From assembly GCA_023525975.1 (NCBI GenBank), contig CM042040.1, positions 57,071,486-57,135,485 of the forward strand: a DNA stretch of 64,000 bases, read 5' to 3'. The notes under the pieces were generated by a model. The model was given only the letters and a program-made list of their open reading frames with translations. It did not search any database and was not told the origin of the DNA. This DNA comes from Smallanthus sonchifolius. Its lineage: Eukaryota > Streptophyta > Magnoliopsida > Asterales > Asteraceae. The first letter of the stretch is position 1. Every line of letters starts with the position of its first letter. Positions 1 through 12,630 of the stretch are shown one piece after another. The translations under genes were made by a program, and so were the position numbers.

Positions 1-970
1 GAGGGACAAAAAAACTTTGAGGTATTTAAATGAAACACTTGAGAAACTTGATTACTATTATGTAAAGTTATCCCTTTACTATTTTATGATATGTATGTAT
101 TCATTACTTTTACTTTACTAAAAATAACATTTTAAATATTAGAGATTAAAAAGATGACTGATTTCTTTCTACATTGAAAGAGTAAGTGTTATTATGATAA
201 CCGTGATAAACTTTATTATAAGTTGATCATATTAATAAAACGTGTTTTTTCCAAAGATTTGTGATTGGATTGTACCTAATTTTAAGTTGCGATAAGTACA
301 ATCATATATACGAGTTACTTGTAAAGTCGTTTAAACATTTGTAGTGTATTTCTTAAAAATAAGTAAGAATTGTGCGCTATAGCATGTGTTGTGTGTAATG
401 TATACGTATATATGGTTAAATGTATGAGAATATAAAGTTTCTATGTTCAAAAAGTAATTGTTCGTGTTTTACAAGCCCCAAAACAAACGAACCTATAAAA
501 TCGGGCACCTTACTTATATGATTGCATTGAAAGGTAACCTTAACCCTAATTTAATTTTGGTTAATTCAACCTTAACCAATTCTTCAACAACCATCTTTCA
601 ACATGTATGACCCGTTAAGGTTTTATCCAAGTTTCACCCAAAATCCCCAGTTTCACAATTCACCAAATTGATTGAGGTTTTCTACTAAAGATTGTGTCTG
701 ATATCACTATAAACACTTAAACCTCCAATCCATCATTTTAACATCATTAATAAAAAAAACCTAAATTTTCACCTCAAGAAACCTAAATTACAAATCACCA
801 AATTTGATTTTTAAATGATGTTATCTACCACCCTTAACCTTTAATAAAGTTAGATTATAAGTTTTATCAAGTTAATAATCGTCTAACCACCCAATTCAGC
901 CTCTAACTCGATTTTCCCCAAAAACACCAAGAACACCAACAATGGTAGAGTCAGCGTATTTTGGGGTATT
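1..970. other. AT-rich stretch without recognisable gene
   Basis: No open frame of useful length, no splice-linked coding pattern and no recognisable terminal repeat were seen. The sequence is AT-rich with scattered stops in all frames. It may be old repeat sequence lying outside the Mutator-like structure that follows. Confidence 0.5.
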
Positions 971-1855
971 AAATGGGGGATTCTTTCGATGGTTGTATAT
1001 ACTAATGGTGAAATGTGGTGTTTTGAATGTAGGTAAAGCTCCAGTTTAGCCTCGGGTATTGCTTCAAAGTGGATTGGATTCTCCTAAATGCTTGTAGTGT
1101 TTACTTTGTTGAAATTTGACCTCTATCTATAACAGCTCTATAAATATATACAAAACAATAGCACGTGAACAGTACATACAAGCCTATTGGTCCAAATGGG
1201 CGGCTAGAACACGTGGCGTAATTTGTTGGTTGACTTTATTATTTTATTTTTTGGGTTTACCCACTTTTTTTATTAATAACTTTTAGGAGGGACTTTAACA
1301 AAAAGTCTCACCCACCCTGGTTCAGACTTTGAGGATGGGTTTTTTTATGTTTTTTTAATTTGTTTTTTTTCAAGTTTGTATCAATCTTATATTTTTTTTA
1401 GTTTTACGTAATTTTACTTTTATATTGTAAACCTTAACGTAATTTTTGTTTCAAATTAGTATATTTTAGAGATATAAAGTGGTAACTAGCATCTTTGTGG
1501 GTAAAAATAGGAATATGGTAGTATCGGTTTCAATACAAATACACAAACCCAATTATTGGGATGTCAATAATGTGGCAGAAGTACAGTGAAACCGATACGC
1601 AGTACTGCTTTTAGTACAAATCACTTAATGTCCGGTTAAAAACACCGTTTGAATTCCCCTTTACTCAAACCGGAGGTGCCAGCACCGGTTTCAGTTGCTT
1701 TTTGGTAAACCTGATATGTCACTTCGTTTATTAATGCTCCTTTACTGAAACCGGAGGTGCCAACACTCGTTTCAGTTGCTTTTTGGTAAACCTGATATGT
1801 CACTTTGTTTTAAAAAAGGTGTCATTGAAAAAGTAATTGAAACCAGAGGTGCCAA
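971..1855 (+). repeat. Direct repeat copy 1 of a Mutator-like element end region
   Basis: This stretch is repeated at 2129-3388. Both copies share the same order: AATGGGGGATTCTTTCGATG, a leader beginning AAAGCTCCAGTTTAGCCTCG, and then the terminal-repeat segment with CAGTTGCTTTTTGGTAAACC occurring twice about 85 bp apart. Copy 1 lacks the 309-bp insertion found in copy 2, so it preserves the empty site. At about 1855 it switches abruptly to a mobile-domain gene fragment. Confidence 0.75.
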
Positions 1856-2093
1856 TACCCCCAACTTAGTTTGGCACAATTTGACATATCGTACAAATGA
1901 CTTAATATATGTAATGGAGCATGTGCATTATTTTGATTAGTAAATAATAAAGTAGAACACAATACAAGAATAACACATCTTGCACGCTGCATGCACAACT
2001 CTTCTCCCGCGTTATCCATTAAAGGATTCTTTTGCATATGGTTTATAATAGTAGTTAATTTTAAACCATTTTCCTTGAAATCTCCATTATCTA
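1856..2093 (-). pseudogene. Plant mobile domain (PMD) gene fragment
   Basis: On the minus strand this segment encodes residues ending in LLFTNQNNAHAPLH and NCAKLSWGYW. It is almost the same DNA as 5490-5720 in the larger PMD pseudogene. The homology starts just after a short TACC(CC) match shared with the terminal repeat and ends near 2093. I infer a duplicated end of the Mutator-like element that carries an internal deletion of about 2 kb. It is a non-functional fragment. Confidence 0.7.
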
Positions 2094-2128
2094 CATATCA
2101 TTACTAATGGTGAAATGTGGAGTGTTTT

Positions 2129-3388
2129 GAATGGGGGATTCTTTCGATGGTTGTATATCATTACTAATGATGAAATGTGGAGTGTTTTGAATGTAGCTAA
2201 AGCTCCAGTTTAGCCTCGGGTATTGCTTCAAGGTGGATTGGATTCTCCTAAATGCTTGTAGTGTTTACTTTGTTGAAATTTGACCTCTATCTATAATAAT
2301 TCTATAACTATATACAAAACAATAACACGTGAACTATACACACAAGCCTATGGAAGGGTTCAAATACTAACCAACTTTTTATGTGATAACCGTACTAACC
2401 ACTATCAAAAATCACATAATTTATAAAAAAAATTTCTTTTAATTCTTAAAAGAGTATTTAAGTATCGTGAACATATATCTTGAATATAAATACGGAAATG
2501 ATGAGTTTTACATATACATACCAAATAATGTTATATATACGTGACACATATTGTTTACGTATGTGTACCATTATTTGGTACGTATACGTAACACTATGTT
2601 TAAGAGTGGTTATCATGGTTATCACATAAATATTGGTTAGCATTTGAACCTCACCTTATACCTATTGGTCCAAATGGGCGGCTAGGACACATGGCGTAAT
2701 TTTGTTGGTTAACTTTATTATTTTATTTTTTTGGGTTTACCCACTTTTTTATTAATAACTTTTAGCAGAGACTTTAACAAAAAGTCTTGGTTGGCGCGAC
2801 CACTTTCCTGTTACCTCACATCCACCCCACCCTCCCTGATTCGGACTTTGAGGATGGGCTTTTTTATGTTTTTTTAATTTGTTTTTTTCTAAGTTTGTAT
2901 TAACCTTATATTTTTTTTATGTAATTTTACTTTTACGTTGTAAGCCTTAACGCAATTTTTTTTTCAAATTAGTATATTTTAGAGATATAAAGTGGTAACT
3001 AGCACCTTTGTGGGTAAAAGTAGGAATATGGTAGAACCGGTACTCCTAGTACCAGTTTCAATAAAAATACACAAACCCAATGTTTGGGTGTCAATAATGC
3101 GGCAAAAGTACAATGAAACCGATACTGGCAGTACCGGTTTCAGTACAAATCACTTAACGTCCCGTTAACAGCACCGTTTGAATGCTCCTTTACTCAAACC
3201 GGAGGTACCAGCACCGGTTTCAGTTGCTTTTTGGTAAACCTGATATGTCACTTCATTTATTAATGCTCCTTTACTGAAACCGGATGTGCCAGCACTGGTT
3301 TCAGTTGCTTTTTGGTAAACCTGATATGTCACTTCGTTTTTAAAAAGGTGTCATTGGAAAAGTAACTGAAACCAGAGGTATGAATACC
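2129..3388 (+). repeat. Direct repeat copy 2 of the Mutator-like element end region
   Basis: This is the partner of 971-1855, in the same orientation, and is interrupted at 2352-2660 by a miniature transposon. The inner part (from about 3135) matches, inverted, the segment at 37205-37535. The CAGTTGCTTTTTGGTAAACC sub-repeat again occurs twice. Confidence 0.75.
2352..2660. mobile_element. MITE with long inverted ends, target duplication CCTAT
   Basis: A 309-bp insertion is flanked by CCTAT at 2347-2351 and 2661-2665. The uninterrupted site survives in the first direct-repeat copy near 1179-1190 as CAAGCCTATTGGTCC. The ends are imperfect inverted repeats: GGTTCAAATACTAACC on the left and, read from the right, GGTTCAAATGCTAACC. 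The match continues inward through TTATGTGATAACC. There is no coding capacity. The superfamily is not certain from a 5-bp duplication. Confidence 0.85.
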
Positions 3389-3545
3389 GGTTTCAGTTAC
3401 TTTTGTATAATTTGTTTTTACCCCCTTCGAATATATTCAGTTAATTTTTGTCAACTCGTGTCAAAAAATTTTTCAGCATACGATATATAAGGCGTCATTG
3501 GTTAGGTAGTAAAAAAATCTTACATTTTTTCATATTTTATAAGGT
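3135..3545 (+). repeat. Left terminal inverted repeat of the MULE
   Basis: This contains GTACAAATCACTTAACGTC, the paired CAGTTGCTTTTTGGTAAACC motifs, TTCGAATATATTCAGTTA and CATACGATATATAAG. All recur in the same order, inverted, at 37205-37535. The right end has only one copy of the 85-bp sub-repeat. Confidence 0.75.
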
Positions 3546-3725
3546 GCCACTGAAATTAATATCAATTTTTATATTTTATGTTGTAATATTTTTTATGAAA
3601 CTTTTATTAGTTTTTGTCGGTAATTTCATGTGTTTGTCAATAATAAAAAGCACTCAAAGATGTAAATTTGTAAAAGCACTAATACATAATTATATGAAAT
3701 ACAAAAGTAAATTAAAAAAAATCTA

Positions 3726-6060
3726 CTAATGGTTCCCTGTACCACAATTAGGTTGTCTCCTATTCCGATGAGGTTGTACACGTCTTTGCACGGTTTGGTT
3801 AGGGACATCATTTTGTGGCTGAGTAGTGTCTTTGTTTTCAGGACTTTGTGGGTATTGAGTCATGTTTTGACTCACCTTATGTCCAAAGTCTAGTTGTATT
3901 GGTGTGACATTCTGATACCGCGGTGGTTGCTCTCCGCTTAAACCGTTATATGAGTATGTTGAGTGGTTGTGAGGTCGCTGGGAGTAGTCTTGGTAACTCC
4001 AAGGAATCATGTTCTCTCGGGGAGTGTTTGAAAATGAAGGTCGATAACCTTCATTTTGTGAGATACCACCACCAAAATTTGATGTACCCCCACCCTAAAA
4101 AATTTGATATACCACCCTGGAAATTTGAGGTTCCTTCCCCATAATTTGATCTACCCCCTTGTCTTTCACGCCCCCTTATCTTTCACGACGTCTCACTTCC
4201 CCCTCACGGTACACGTTGTGGTACCGTGTTGTCTGTTGCAAAGTTGACCGGGTTAGTTTGTAGAAATGATGGATAAAATAAGCTTTCAGTCTGATTAACC
4301 ATCCCCGTCATATTAACCGCCATGTTTCTGACATACTCAAGATTTTGTGAATATTGTTCTTGTTGAATATTGTTCAATTCCCACATCCAAAAATCTATTT
4401 GCTTCATGATAGACATGGCTAAAGCCATCCACCTACAAAAGCAAACAATTATAAGTTTGTTATATTAAAAAAAATATATTTGTTATTTAGTAATGTACAA
4501 ACCAGTAACTGAGATCTTCCTCCGTAATCCTGAAATCCAGTAGGGATTACACCTTCAATGTAGGTCGGATTTATCACGTATTTAACCGTGTGTAAATTAT
4601 ACCACTCTATGTAATCTGGGTCAACCGTAGGCCTATCGCTTCATTCCCCAATGACAACAGTATCATGTCGATTATCCCAGTTGTTTACATATTGCGATGG
4701 TGTTGAAGCCGGTCTGTGTATAACCTCCCGGCATGAGTAAGATTGTGGAGAGCCAAATGGTCGTCACGTGACATAGGAATGGCCCGGGGGACGGGTTGAA
4801 TAAACCCAAACTGTCTCATAACCCTTTCGGGTGCATGATACTCCACAACATCCCAAAAATTCATATAACACCTCGACCTCCAACTACGCATGATATGAAT
4901 ATATCGGGTACATTCAAACCCTCATAAGGTGTCCAGTCAAACTGTGAAAACATTAATTTAGTTATAATATGTTACACATAGTCTAAATTATTAACTTGAA
5001 TATTGACTTGATATATACTTGAATGCCACATGAACATGTTTTAAAAGTTACCAGAATATAAAAGCTTTAGTAAAAATAAACATTTAAAATGTTGGCTGTA
5101 GTTACTGTAAAATTATTATTCCAAAAAATAAAATACATCCCTCTCTTGTAGTGACTGCAATATTGTACGGTAAGCTTTAAGTACGTGTGTAGTCACTTCT
5201 ACGTTACTATGCGCATTTAGCCACCTTTTAAAATAAACAAAAAAATAATAAATATATTAACACCTTATTTTATCAATAGTTAAATTAGACACAAGAATAT
5301 ATCAATATTACATGGCACCATATGGCTTTTCAAAATCAATATCGCTTTCTTTGATCCTTGGTCTCATACTACAAATCCGGGTCCACGCCCACATCTGTAG
5401 AAGTTCTAATGGGCATGAAATTTATTTTGTACAATTAGAAGCTACCTTGCATAGGTTTCTATATAACAAGGCTAGGGCAGTACTACCCCAACTTAGTTTG
5501 GCACAATTTAACATATCGTGCAAATGACTTAATAAATGTAATGGAGCATGTGCATTATTTTGATTAGTAAATAATAAACTAGAACACAATACAAGAAATA
5601 ACACATTTTGCACGATGCATGCACAACTCTTCTCCCCCATTGTCCATTAAAGGATTCTCTTGCATATGGTTTATAATAGTAGTTAATTTTAAACCATTTC
5701 CCTTGAAATCTCCATTATTTGTTGTAATACCTAAGTAAAAAGCACACAATCCAACACGTTCTTCAATTGTGTACGAATGATCGTAGCCAGTTACGGCAAA
5801 ACCATCTATGGGTAACCCCCATAGAATGTTAACATCCTATAATGTTAATGTAGCCTCAACAAATGGTAGGTGAAATGTGTGCGCCTCCGGCCGCCACCTT
5901 TCGACTAGTGCCTCAATCAAGTGATAGTCAAGTTTCCTTGACCCACATGATAATATCCCGTCAAACCCAACAAGGTTTATGTAATGTTGAACATTAGGTA
6001 ATTTGAATGTGACCTTTTTTAAGCTTGTTCCAAAAAGATTGACTCCTACGATGAATTTTC
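3726..6060 (-). pseudogene. Plant mobile domain (PMD / MAIN-like) protein, decayed, transposon-borne
   Basis: Read on the minus strand, the domain order is clear. 5990-5840 encodes VQHYINLVGFDG, LDYHLIEALVERWRPEAHTF and a TLTL segment. 5836-5720 gives NILWGLPIDGFAVTGYDH. 5640-5422 gives APLHLLSHLHDM and KLSWGSTALALLYRNLCK. 4891-4685 gives ERVMRQFGFIQPVPRAIP. 4428-4204 is a polar linker. 4010-3726 is a Gln/Pro-rich tail ending RRQPNCGTGNH. WRPEAHTFH and the terminal CGTGxH are typical of transposon-associated PMD proteins. An in-frame TAG at 5837-5839 (Gln codon in the family) and several frame breaks make it non-functional. Introns probably separate the blocks. PMD proteins occur both as host silencing factors (MAIN/MAIL1) and inside transposons; the position beside the MULE end argues for the latter. 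Confidence 0.75.
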
Positions 6061-6864
6061 AAGCTACATTCATTCCCATCTTCCTAATTTTGAAACAAAT
6101 GTCTAGCACGGTGCTTGCCTTCTAGATATTAAACGTCGTTGTTTAACAAACATGGGTTCAAATCAATTGTCACACAATGAAAGAAAATTTAGAATTGAAG
6201 AGATTATAAGTTTGTAGTATATGTGAAGAAAATATGTGTGTGTTATAAAGAAATTTATGATATGATATGTATTAATTATTGGTAGGTATGATATGTATTA
6301 AATATTTGAAGATAGTGATTGTCGGTAGGTGTGATATGCAATGATTTAAAAGCCGGACCGGACCGGCCGGTTTAACCGGGAACCGCTAGTGCCACCGGTC
6401 CGGTTACTACATTCCAGGCCGTCTTCAAATGAACCGAGCGGTTTGTCACGAACCGGGTGAACCGGGTTCGGACCAGACCGTTTGAGCCGGGATTGAACCG
6501 AAAAAAATAAACCAACACCTGAATTGTTTAACTTTAAACTAAGGAGCAAATGCAAAGGCACTACACAACAAAGGAATCAAAGTGCATAAGTTTATTTCTT
6601 TCCGTCTACATGGACTCCCTTTTATAAGGGTGAAATCCTTCTTTAGGTTTATAATTTGCACGATGTGAGAGGAACACATCTTTTGATTTTTTTGTTCTTT
6701 TATCATTTATATATTTATATTAATGTCATGTTATATATAAACTAATCATTAATCACTGATAATACAAATATTTATCTTTTATAGCTAATAGTTTATTTAT
6801 ATTATATGTTTTAATCTTTATATTTATTAAAATTATAAATTCATTCCAAGTTTAGCGTCATATT
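6061..6864. repeat. Unassigned repeat with GC-rich ACCGG segment
   Basis: Most of this stretch is AT-rich and non-coding. At 6345-6500 there is an abrupt GC-rich block built from recurring ACCGG/CCGGTT words (for example GGACCGGACCGGCCGG). It looks like the end of an unrelated repeat. No gene was recognised. Confidence 0.35.
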
Positions 6865-7387
6865 GTCACACCCCAACCGACAACGGAACATGTCGGGGCG
6901 GGACATGTAGACTGTTCAATATCACATAGTCAAACTAAAGTTTCATATATTAATTGATTCCAAATTTTCGTAACACTTGTTCAACAAAACATGTACAATT
7001 ATACAAAAGGAAAACAAAGTACACCATAAATGTTCAATTCATTATTTAACTAAGTCCTCAATCCTATGTGTAGCATCTTGTAAATAATCTCAGAAGTTAG
7101 TACTTGAAACATGATAAAAAAAATGAGGTCAACTAATGAGCATACATAGGTTTTGACACCACAAATATAGTTAAAATGTTTTATACAATTCATATGATAC
7201 ATGGTTTATAAAGCATTTATGGAGAATCTAAATTAAGCTAAGTGCACAAATCAAACCTTGTAACTGAAGGGCATAACTACACATGTTATCCTAATGTAGG
7301 GCATAACAACACACGTTATCCTAATGTAGGGTATAACACAAAGGTTATCCTGATGTAAAGAGTTAACGATTGCACGAGTGTGTGATG
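6865..7387 (-). repeat. Truncated LTR of the TGTCACACCCC family
   Basis: It begins TGTCACACCCCAACCGAC and shares order and wording with the LTR that starts at 7388 (for example ACCTGAAACATG versus ACTTGAAACATG, followed by a GAGCATACATAGG-like block). It is cut off by that LTR. It contains a short tandem run of GGGCATAACNACACANGTTATCC at 7268-7350. It is probably an older LTR into which the next one inserted. Confidence 0.55.
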
Positions 7388-10300
7388 TGTCACACCCCAA
7401 CCGACGTCGGATTATACGTCGGGGCGGACGTGGTTGTTCAAAAGCACAAGGTTGACTATTTAAAGTTCAACTATTTCATTAATGACTTTCAAGGTTACAA
7501 TACAAGCAAGATTAAAGCAAAACAAGATACAATGTTTAATTTGACAAGTTCTAAGTCCAAAGCATCCTATGTGATTATAAACAAGTCTCATGCTAGTGTA
7601 CCTGAAACATGTAAATAAACTGTCAACTAAAAATAGTTGGTGAGATACGAAGGTTTTAACAAAGTTTTAGCAAAGTTTTTGAAAAGTATTACAATTCACT
7701 ATGTCATGCATTCAGTAGTATAAGTGTGAGAACAAACATGCTAAACATTGTGCATATCAATCCTCCAACAAAGTTTAGGCATAACCCAAAAGTTACCCTT
7801 AAAAGTTACCCTTAAAATTTTAAAGTTTAAATTCAGTAACAATCACCATGGGCTCCCCCGAAGGGTCAATCAATCTAGGTGGATTGATCAAATACTACAG
7901 ATCTATCATTGTTACTATAGGCTTGATAAAAGTTAATGGATATGCTAGTATTAAGTTTAATTTAAGCATTCAAGTCTCAAGCATAATAACACAAGAATAA
8001 GCATGTAGGCATAGTTGTACAAGAATTGTATAAGTTTGGAAGTTTGATACAAGAATAAGTATACTCACTTGGATTGATGAAAGAGTTTCTAACAAGATTT
8101 AGTGTAGCAAGACTTTGAGGGAGAATATCCTCACAATAAGCCTAAGAACATAAGTCTAAAGTTTCAAGTTTTGATCCTATAAGTCTATGGCAACGAATCT
8201 AGGATTCTAAGATTAACTAGGGTTCGAAATGTGAGATGGGAATGATTGTGTTCATAAGTTTAAAGCAAAGTTTCAAATAAAGGTTTTGAATGAATGACAC
8301 AAGGCTTGAATACCAAAGTTTAATAAGTTTATAGTTTAGAATAATTTACTACTCAAAATAGTTATTAGTTATACAAGTTAGGTAATAATAATTCGAAGTA
8401 GTTTTCTAAGTATTTATATGTGGAGTTGAAACATTAGTTAAGTGTAAGACTAAATAATTATTAAAGTTTAACAACAATTATTTAAAGTATAAATTATGAA
8501 TAAGGATTTATAATAATCATTTAAAGGCTAAATAATTATCAAGGATGGAAAATAATTATTTAGAACATAAATAATTTTTTTAAGAGTAAGTAATAATTAT
8601 TTAAAGAATAATTAATGATGAAATATTAATAATAATTATTTCAAGAATAATTAGTTATAAAAAATTACTAATAATTATTTAAGGAATAATTAGTTATTAA
8701 GGATTAATAATTGAATAAATAATTATTAATGATTATCTAAAGGATAAATGATTATTTACATAAATAATTACTTATTTAATCATTATAAATCATTTAAGAT
8801 TTATTTAAGTTTTTTAAGTATTAAGTATTTATTTTATAAATTAATTGGTAAATAAATAAGTTCAAATAAATAACAAGTACTTATAAGTTTATAAAATGTT
8901 AGATAGAATTTCCTATAAAGCTTATATTTCAAATTATAAGTTTTTGTGTACCTTTTATAAAATTTATATATATATATATATATATATATAGTTTCTGTTT
9001 TAAGTTTATAAAGTTCATAATGTATATGCATTTAATTTTTAAATAAATGAACAAGCCTTAAGTTAAGTAAATATAAATATCATTTATTTTAAAAGTTTAC
9101 AAGTATTTTGATTTGAAACAAGTATATTTTTTTCTGTTTTAAAACAAACAAATAAATAAATAAGCTTTTAGTTATATATAAATTTTAGAAGAATACACAA
9201 GTCTATAAGTTTTCTGTTTTTCTATATAAACTTTTCTGATTTTGTAAAAGTTATATAAGTTTTTTGTTTAATTTAAGAGTTTATAAGCTAAAAATGAATA
9301 ATTAGTATAAAAGAATTCTTTTAACTCAGAATATAAATAATAAATTAAGTTTACTATTTTTAATAAATATTTTATGTATAAATATAAGTTTTATAAAAGT
9401 TTAAGAGTATTTTTGTAGTTTTTAAGTATTCAAAACTATTTTTAAAGAATTAAATTCTTATAAGTTTTAATTAAGTTTAAATAAATAAAATGTTCCTGGA
9501 ATGTAAAAGTGTGAATAAAAATCGGATTCAAGTTTATAAAGGTATAACAGAATTTATAAAAATTGTTAAAAGTATTAAAACTGAATAAAAAGCAATAAAA
9601 AAATGAAATATCAAAGCTCAGGTCGGCCGGATTCGAACCCGGGCCGCATGAGTTCACGCACAAACGAACAAACCACCCGGCTACGGGCCTCGCTGTTGTT
9701 TTATATAGAAAAAGAATTTCTTAAACACAAATCCCAAATCAACCCAGATTTCGCATGAACCCTAGAATCTAAATCTCCTAAATACGAATCGATTAACCCT
9801 CTGTCATTGCAAATTGACAGATGACTTTTGTTACTTGAATGAAAACGAAGATTTTGGCCATTCGATTTACCTGAAATGATATCGGAATGAAGAAGATCGA
9901 GTCTGGGTTTCAGAAACGGCCACCGCAGGCTTCAATCGGGCAATGCCGACATAAACTGATGAAATTATGAGTTCTGAGAGTTTGAGGGTGATGTCGTTGA
10001 GGTTTATGAGTTGGTATTTATAACCAATTTCACCGTTTAATGCCCGAACAATTGGGACGATTACGGTTGAGGAAACGAGTTTAATTTTCGAATCACGCGG
10101 GTGCTAGGCTCGAAATTGGGCAGTGAATTGCATTGGGGTTGGGTCGCACGCTCGAAGGGAAACTCGAGGTGCATTGAACTTGGCCGGAAACACGATTTTT
10201 TATTAATCGGGGTGAAAACCGGTTGTGGGAAGGTTCGAACTTGGGACCGATTTCTGGGTTGGGTGTTTGAGTAAATTACACTTTGGTCCCTGAAGTTTGT

Positions 10301-10802
10301 CAATTTTATTATTTTATGCTGAGACTTAGGATATAGTTTAAAACAAGTTTCAAGGGTTGACAGTTTCAGTCCCTGTACTTTTAAAGAAATAAATATATTT
10401 TTATTTTATAAAGCCAAATAAATTTTATAAGTTTTATACTCTTTTTATTATTTTATAATCTCATAAAAATTTGTATGATTTATAGTTTATATGTTTAAGT
10501 TTATAAATTATAATATTTATATAATTATAAACCAATAAAGTTTTAAGAATTTAATACGCTCCATTTATGATATACATGTATATATATATATATATATATT
10601 TTAAATGAGTCTTATATTTATATATATATATATATACACACATAGCTATTCCGAGTATAATTGTTTTTCTTAAATATATATTAAATAAAATTAATATTTA
10701 TTATTTAAGAAAATTGTATCTTTAATAAGTTTTTAAGATTTGAATTCAAAATACGTGCTAGGTTTAAGGTAAGGATAGGTCGGAAAAATCCTGGATATTA
10801 CA
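7388..10802 (-). repeat. Long LTR of a Ty3/gypsy element (Tekay/Del-like ends)
   Basis: The segment runs from TGTCACACCCC to GGATATTACA, giving TG...CA ends. Directly beyond it lies CTCCACTACTTTAGGAAATT followed by TCGTCCCGAAATT. Read on the minus strand this is a polypurine-like tract preceded by GGGACGAAATTTCC, the usual sequence between the pol gene and the 3' LTR in Tekay/Del gypsy elements. The feature is thus the 3' LTR of a minus-strand element. It is very AT-rich (TTATT runs at 8400-8780, TA runs at 8965-8990 and 10577-10636). The 5' LTR and most of the coding part are not present in recognisable form. Confidence 0.6.
9621..9690 (-). repeat. tRNA-like relic inside the gypsy LTR
   Basis: On the minus strand there is an A-box-like TAGCCGGGTGG and a perfect B-box GGTTCGAATCC about 34 bp apart. 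The putative acceptor strands GGCCCGT and CGGCCGACC do not pair, so this is not a functional tRNA. It is probably a SINE head or tRNA pseudogene within the LTR. Confidence 0.5.
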
Positions 10803-11408
10803 GTCTCCACTACTTTAGGAAATTTCGTCCCGAAATTAAAGTAGAAGGTTCCTGTTTCAAATGGATTGTGATGATAAGAATATGATTACGCTTTATCTTC
10901 TAGATTTCTGGTTTATGATTGTCAGGAGTTACTTAGAAGTATATAGTTCCATTGAGGGATATGTGGACTTAGTCTTTGGGAATGAATTTAAGGAGAAGAA
11001 CCGTCGCATAATCACTTGAATTCTAAAGGTGAAATGCATTACTTGGAATAGATTTGATGTTAATTTGATGATCTGAGTTTGCCCTAATATGCCCAAGAAT
11101 TGTCATATTACCTTAGTTTCGTTATTCTCTATCACGATAGGTTTTAGGTCATAGCACACGGCAGGGTTTACTATGTCTTTTCATGCGTTGATTTTCATAA
11201 TTACGTGTACACCCGTAAGTACTCGAATCGTTGCAAGGTCCGCATAGATCCTTCTGTTTGTGTGTGGGTCAAGAGAGGGCACATAGATTGCTTAGTGCAT
11301 AACTATTGTTTTCACGTAAGAGTAGTTATCAATTAACGGAGTCCCTAGAGGGAAACGTCAATCAGTAACTAAAGAGTAATGGTGTGGCATGACTTAGAGT
11401 TTCAAAGC

Positions 11409-11634
11409 TTCCTCATGTTTGAACAAGAATACGTCAAACCCCGAGTAGTTTAAAGTTTTTCATCTTCCTCGTGTTTGAACAAGAATATGTCAAACCCCAA
11501 GTAGTTTAAAGTCTCACATTTTCCTCGTGTTTGAACAAAAATACGTTAAACTCCGAGTAGTTTTAAAGTCTCACATTTTCCTCGTGTTTGAATAAGAATA
11601 CGTCAAAGTCCAAGTAGTTTTAAAGTCTTCCAGT
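11409..11634. repeat. Tandem repeat, four copies of about 56 bp
   Basis: Copies start at 11409, 11465, 11521 and 11578. The core is TTCCTCGTGTTTGAACAAGA, then a segment reading ATACGTCAAACCCCGAGTAG and a TTTAAAGT tail. The copies differ by several substitutions each. They have no coding role that I can see. Confidence 0.85.
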
Positions 11635-11896
11635 TTCCAACTTTAGTGAATAAAGTGTGTGCTCATGCCTTGAGTATAAGGTGATCACTCTAATACTCTG
11701 GTGATCATGAGAGGTGTGAGAAGGTTTTCAAAATGGGGTCCATTGTTATACGCTCCTTATTCCTATATAGGAGATTTTGGTCGTTTAAGGAGACCAGATG
11801 GATGTCGATGTTTGGTTTTGATTCGAAGGCAAGTGAGGTACTTTGCTATAGAGAGCAATGTCCTTTTGCATGCTAATTTCTAGTATTAGAAATGAA

Positions 11897-12630
11897 GTTT
11901 CTTGTGCATTCAGGATGAAATGAGTAACAAGTCTTACAAGTTTTATTCAAGATGAAAGTACAACGATTGTCGTAATCAGGAATTTAGGTATGATTTAGTA
12001 AGGCAAATCATTTAGCTTAGATTGAAGTCATGATATTTCGTTGTACATGCTTACTTTCAGTAACCGAAAGGTGTTGAGCTTTATGGATACGGGTTTGAAT
12101 GTCGTCTAAACTTTTGTATAACGTATCAAGGTGTGTCCCTCCAGACGTAAAGTTTTGACTTTATGGTGATGTGTATTTTGTGTATACGTAACTTTATTGT
12201 TTTTCGTTAGTAACGTGCATTTGGGTTTTTGACTCCCGTTGTGGTTTATGGCGAATCTTTTACCGAAAGTTTCTTGTGCATTCAGGATGAAACGAGTAAC
12301 AAGTCTTATAAGTTTTATTCAAGATGAAAGTACAACGATTGTCGTAATCAGGAATTTATGTATGATTTAGTAAGGCAAATCATTTAGCTTAGATTGAAGT
12401 CATGACATTTCGTTGTACATGCTTACTTTCGGTAACCGAAAGGTGTTGAGCTTTATGGATATGGGTTTGAACTTAACTTTTGTATAACGTATCAAGGTGT
12501 GTCCCTCCGGACGTAAAGTTTTGACTTTATGGTGATGTGTATTTTATGTATACGTAAGTTTATTGTTTTTCGTTAGTAACGTGCATTTGGGTTTTTGACT
12601 CCCGTTGTGGTTTATGGCGAATCTTTTATG
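11897..12630. repeat. Tandem duplication of a 372-bp unit
   Basis: Unit 1 (11897-12268) and unit 2 (12269-about 12630) both begin GTTTCTTGTGCATTCAGGAT and both contain AAGTACAACGATTGTCGTAA and GTGTGTCCCTCC. There are only a few differences, including a small deletion in unit 2, so the duplication is recent relative to the surrounding relic. Confidence 0.85.

Noticed and set aside
6345..6561. GC-rich minus-strand frame of 71 codons
   Set aside because: It is built from repeated CCGGT/ACCGG words and resembles no protein. It is more likely a repeat end.
9621..9690. Possible tRNA gene on the minus strand
   Set aside because: A and B boxes are good, but the ends do not form an acceptor stem and the sequence lies inside an LTR. 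It is reported as a tRNA-like relic.
11409..11634. Regularly spaced repeats resembling a CRISPR array
   Set aside because: Plant nuclear DNA. The whole 56-bp unit is repeated without unique spacers, so it is an ordinary tandem repeat.
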